Origin: Primulina eburnea
Lineage: Eukaryota; Streptophyta; Magnoliopsida; Lamiales; Gesneriaceae
Length of the DNA: 64,000 bases
Direction: 5' to 3'
Assembly: GCF_022965805.1 (NCBI RefSeq)
Contig: NC_133103.1
Location: forward strand, 51,348,386-51,412,385
The notes under the pieces are model-generated. The model was not told the origin of the DNA. It saw nothing but the letters and a program-made list of their open reading frames with translations, and ran no database searches. Numbering within the stretch: the stretch's first letter is position 1; every line of letters starts with the position of its first letter. Below, in pieces: positions 61,652 to 64,000 of the stretch. A program made the translations under genes and the position numbers.

Positions 61652-61830
61652 GAGTGGGTATCATGTGATACCGTCTCACGGATCTTAATCAGTGAGACGG
61701 ACAACTTTACCTATATTCACAATAAAAAGTAATATTCTTAGCATAAAAAATAATATTTTTCATTGATAACTCAAATAAGAGATCTGTCTCACAAATACGA
61801 CCTGTGAGACCGTCTCACACAAGTTTTTGC
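61652..61830. mobile_element. 9-bp-TSD MITE, copy I (DWF1 promoter)
   Basis: Full-length, flanks TAATACATA and TAATATCTA (7 of 9). It ends about 150 bp before the presumed leader exon of DWF1. Confidence 0.85.
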
Positions 61831-61974
61831 TAATATCTACATACGGATTCTATTGGGATTTACCAAATTTCTTGTAATTATCCATTTAAACAATTACTTT
61901 TTTAGTTTTTCGTGGTTATCCATTTAAACAATTTATTTATTTATTTATTTTTATTATTATTATTTTAAATAATA

Positions 61975-62726
61975 AATTGGGCTCTCTTTCGCAAAGGAGC
62001 TAGAATTTGTTCCTCAGTAACTGTACAGTCCACTCACTACCACAGGTACTCCTTCACTTACTTTTCCTTTTTTCACAAAATTTCTTGATTCTGCATACAT
62101 TTTTTGCCGCAATGGTGTTGAGATTTAACTTGTGCGAATAGTTTCTGTGATGGGTTTTTTTTTTGACGTTTATTAAAGTTTGTGGGTGATTTTCGGCTTT
62201 CAATCCTTTGAATGTCCAATGCAAGATTTGATTTTACCTCCATTTTTCAGATCTGGTCGTGTTGAATTTGATTTTTTGAAGTTTGTTTTATTTTATATGA
62301 TTACAGTTTGTGTTTTAGATCTGGTTGTTTGTGCTTCAGTTGAAATACCGTCGAGGTTTGTGTGTTTTTCTGTGTTCAGTTTGAGAATGTAGTTCAAACC
62401 GAGTGTGATAGTTGAATATTCTGCTAGGTGTTTGAAAATTTATGTAACTTGTATGCATGCTTTTGTTCTTGGCAGGGGATCCTTATCATGGAACCATGTT
62501 TAAGTGACATGGAAAGTTTGTGCTTCTCCCGATCTTTCGCTTTTATTTTTCTTGACTTATGCTATCTGCTTTTGCTGTTACATGCATGTTGATGATTCCT
62601 TTCGAGTTTTTTGGTAGTCTGCTCCGCGGTTTATGTTTCGTTATGAGCCTTAGAGAATGGATCATTGCGGATGTGATGTTTGGTCCCGTTTCTCACATCA
62701 GTATTTGTTTCTATTTTTTGGTGTAG
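61975..62726 (+). other. DWF1: Probable 5' leader exon and leader intron of DWF1
   Basis: A less AT-rich leader (about 61975-62045) ends CTACCACAG|GTACTCC, a good donor. The next plausible acceptor is TTTTTGGTGTAG|ACC at 62726, 18 nt before the start codon. The 680-bp sequence between is T-rich, as in plant introns. The transcription start is not defined. Confidence 0.55.
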
Positions 62727-62744
62727 ACCTCTTTATTTTTCGTG

Positions 62745-63992
62745 ATGTCGGATCTCGAGGCCCCATTGCGCCCCAAGAGAAAGAAGGTTTGGGTGGACTA
62801 CTTTGTCAAATTCCGATGGATAATTGTCATCTTCGTTGTTCTTCCCATCTCATTCACTTTATACTTCATCACATATCTTGGGGATGTGAGGTCAGAATGC
62901 AAATCCTTCAAGAAGCGTCAGCAGGAGCACGATGAAAATGTCAAGAAAGTTGTGAAACGCCTCAAGGAGAGGAACCCAAAAAAAGACGGTCTTGTCTGCA
63001 CAGCCCGGAAACCTTGGATTGCTGTTGGAATGCGTAACGTGGACTATAAGCGTGCTCGACACTTTGAGGTCGACCTTTCTTGTTTCAGAAACGTTCTTGA
63101 CGTTGACAAGGAAAGAATGGTTGCAAGAGTGGAGCCTTTGGTTAACATGGGTCAGATTTCTCGGGTTACTGTCCCAATGAATCTTTCTCTCGCTGTTGTT
63201 GCCGAGCTTGATGATCTGACTGTTGGTGGTCTGATCAATGGATATGGGATAGAAGGGAGCTCCCATCTTTATGGCCTATTCTCGGACACTGTTGTGGCTT
63301 ATGAAATTGTTTTGGCTGATGGGAGGTTGGTTAGAGCTACGAGGGACAATGAATACTCTGATCTTTTCTATGCTATTCCCTGGTCTCAGGGGACACTCGG
63401 CCTCCTTGTTGCTGCTGAAATTAAGCTTATACCTATCAAAGAGTACATGAAGCTAACATACAAGCCTGTAGTTGGTAATCTGAAGGAGCTTGCACAAGCT
63501 TATATGGATTCCTTTGCACCACGCGATGGGGACCAAGACAACCCTGACAAGGTTCCTGATTTTGTCGAGACCATGATTTACTCTCCTACAGAAGCTGTGT
63601 GCATGACGGGGATATATGCTTCCAAAGAAGAAGCGAAGAAGAAGGGCAATAAAATCAATAGTGTTGGTTGGTGGTTCAAACCATGGTTTTACCAGCATGC
63701 TGAGACGGCATTGAAGAAGGGAGAGTTTGTGGAGTACATCCCTACAAGAGAGTATTACCACAGGCACACAAGGTGCTTATACTGGGAGGGGAAACTCATC
63801 CTCCCATTCGCTGATCAGTGTTGGTTTAGATATCTGCTTGGTTGGATGATGCCACCCAAGGTTTCTCTTCTGAAGGCTACTCAAGGAGAAGCTATCAGGA
63901 CCTATTACCATGAAATGCATGTCATCCAAGATATGCTTGTTCCCCTATATAAGGTTGGAGATGCTTTGGAGTGGGTACATCGCGAGATGGAG
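62745..63992 (+). CDS. DWF1: Delta24-sterol reductase DWARF1/DIMINUTO, 5' part
   Basis: 416 codons in one exon up to GAG|GTATAT at 63992, which I take as a donor because the next codons would depart from the conserved EMEVYP; the remaining C-terminal part is beyond the window. The ATG at 62745 gives the conserved start MSDLEAPLRPKRKK. A single membrane helix follows (RWIIVIFVVLPISFTLYFI), then the PCMH-type FAD-binding domain (VEPLVNMGQISRVTVP, DDLTVGGLINGYGIEGSSH, WSQGTLGLLVAAEI) and the KEEAKKKGNKIN, YYHRHTRCLYWEGKL blocks. The enzyme is in the ER membrane and converts 24-methylenecholesterol to campesterol, feeding both phytosterol and brassinosteroid synthesis; calmodulin binding is reported for the family. 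No damage is seen. Confidence 0.97.
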
Positions 63993-64000
63993 GTATATTA

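Noticed and set aside
62892..63767. Minus-strand frames of 124 and 104 codons
   Set aside because: They are antisense to the highly conserved DWF1 exon.

Overview
The window is nuclear DNA from a dicot plant, probably an asterid (the Lamiales-like character of the repeats is an inference; no species is claimed). It is AT-rich, its genes have spliced plant-type exons, and most of it is fragmented transposable elements. No bacterial, organellar or viral gene set is visible.

Five recognisable plant protein genes are spread along it: a RAM2-type glycerol-3-phosphate acyltransferase (5163-7357, minus; exon 1 carries two frameshifts), a single-exon group IXc ERF transcription factor (17722-18375, minus), a bHLH121/URI-like iron-homeostasis bHLH factor (38339-42056, plus, five coding exons), a 2-oxoglutarate/Fe(II) dioxygenase of the ACC-oxidase-homolog type (44079-51830, minus, three exons, 6.2-kb first intron and a GC-AG second intron) and the 5' part of DWARF1/DIMINUTO delta24-sterol reductase (62745 to the right edge, plus). 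A sixth, small candidate gene encodes a secreted proline-rich peptide (4113-4388). The genes do not form a cluster or pathway; they are ordinary separate euchromatic genes.

Between them lie: a decayed Ty1/copia element (608-3960); a non-autonomous copia-type LTR element (8309-11077) bordered by two arrays of a GAGCTCGACCCA-type motif; solo LTRs at 29645-30635, 30902-32609, 46544-47839, 52500-54612 and 58686-60433; at least six copies of a TRIM element, one almost perfect at 45294-45642; a second TRIM at 26903-27265; a tRNA-derived SINE (25558-25667); three hAT-type MITE families with 8-bp target duplications; a CACTA remnant; a 3-kb element with long inverted repeats (55075-58095); and about fifteen copies of a roughly 180-bp MITE with GTGAGACGGTCTCAC termini and 9-bp, Mutator-type target duplications.

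Two patterns stand out. Each of the five recognised genes has a copy of the 9-bp-TSD MITE in its proximal 5' flank, within about 130-330 bp of the start codon or leader exon. Second, GC-rich, near-palindromic short repeat arrays of four unrelated sequences occur at LTR-like or transposon-like positions; in two copies of one LTR family the same upstream-of-TATA slot is filled by different arrays, which looks like replaceable enhancer cassettes.
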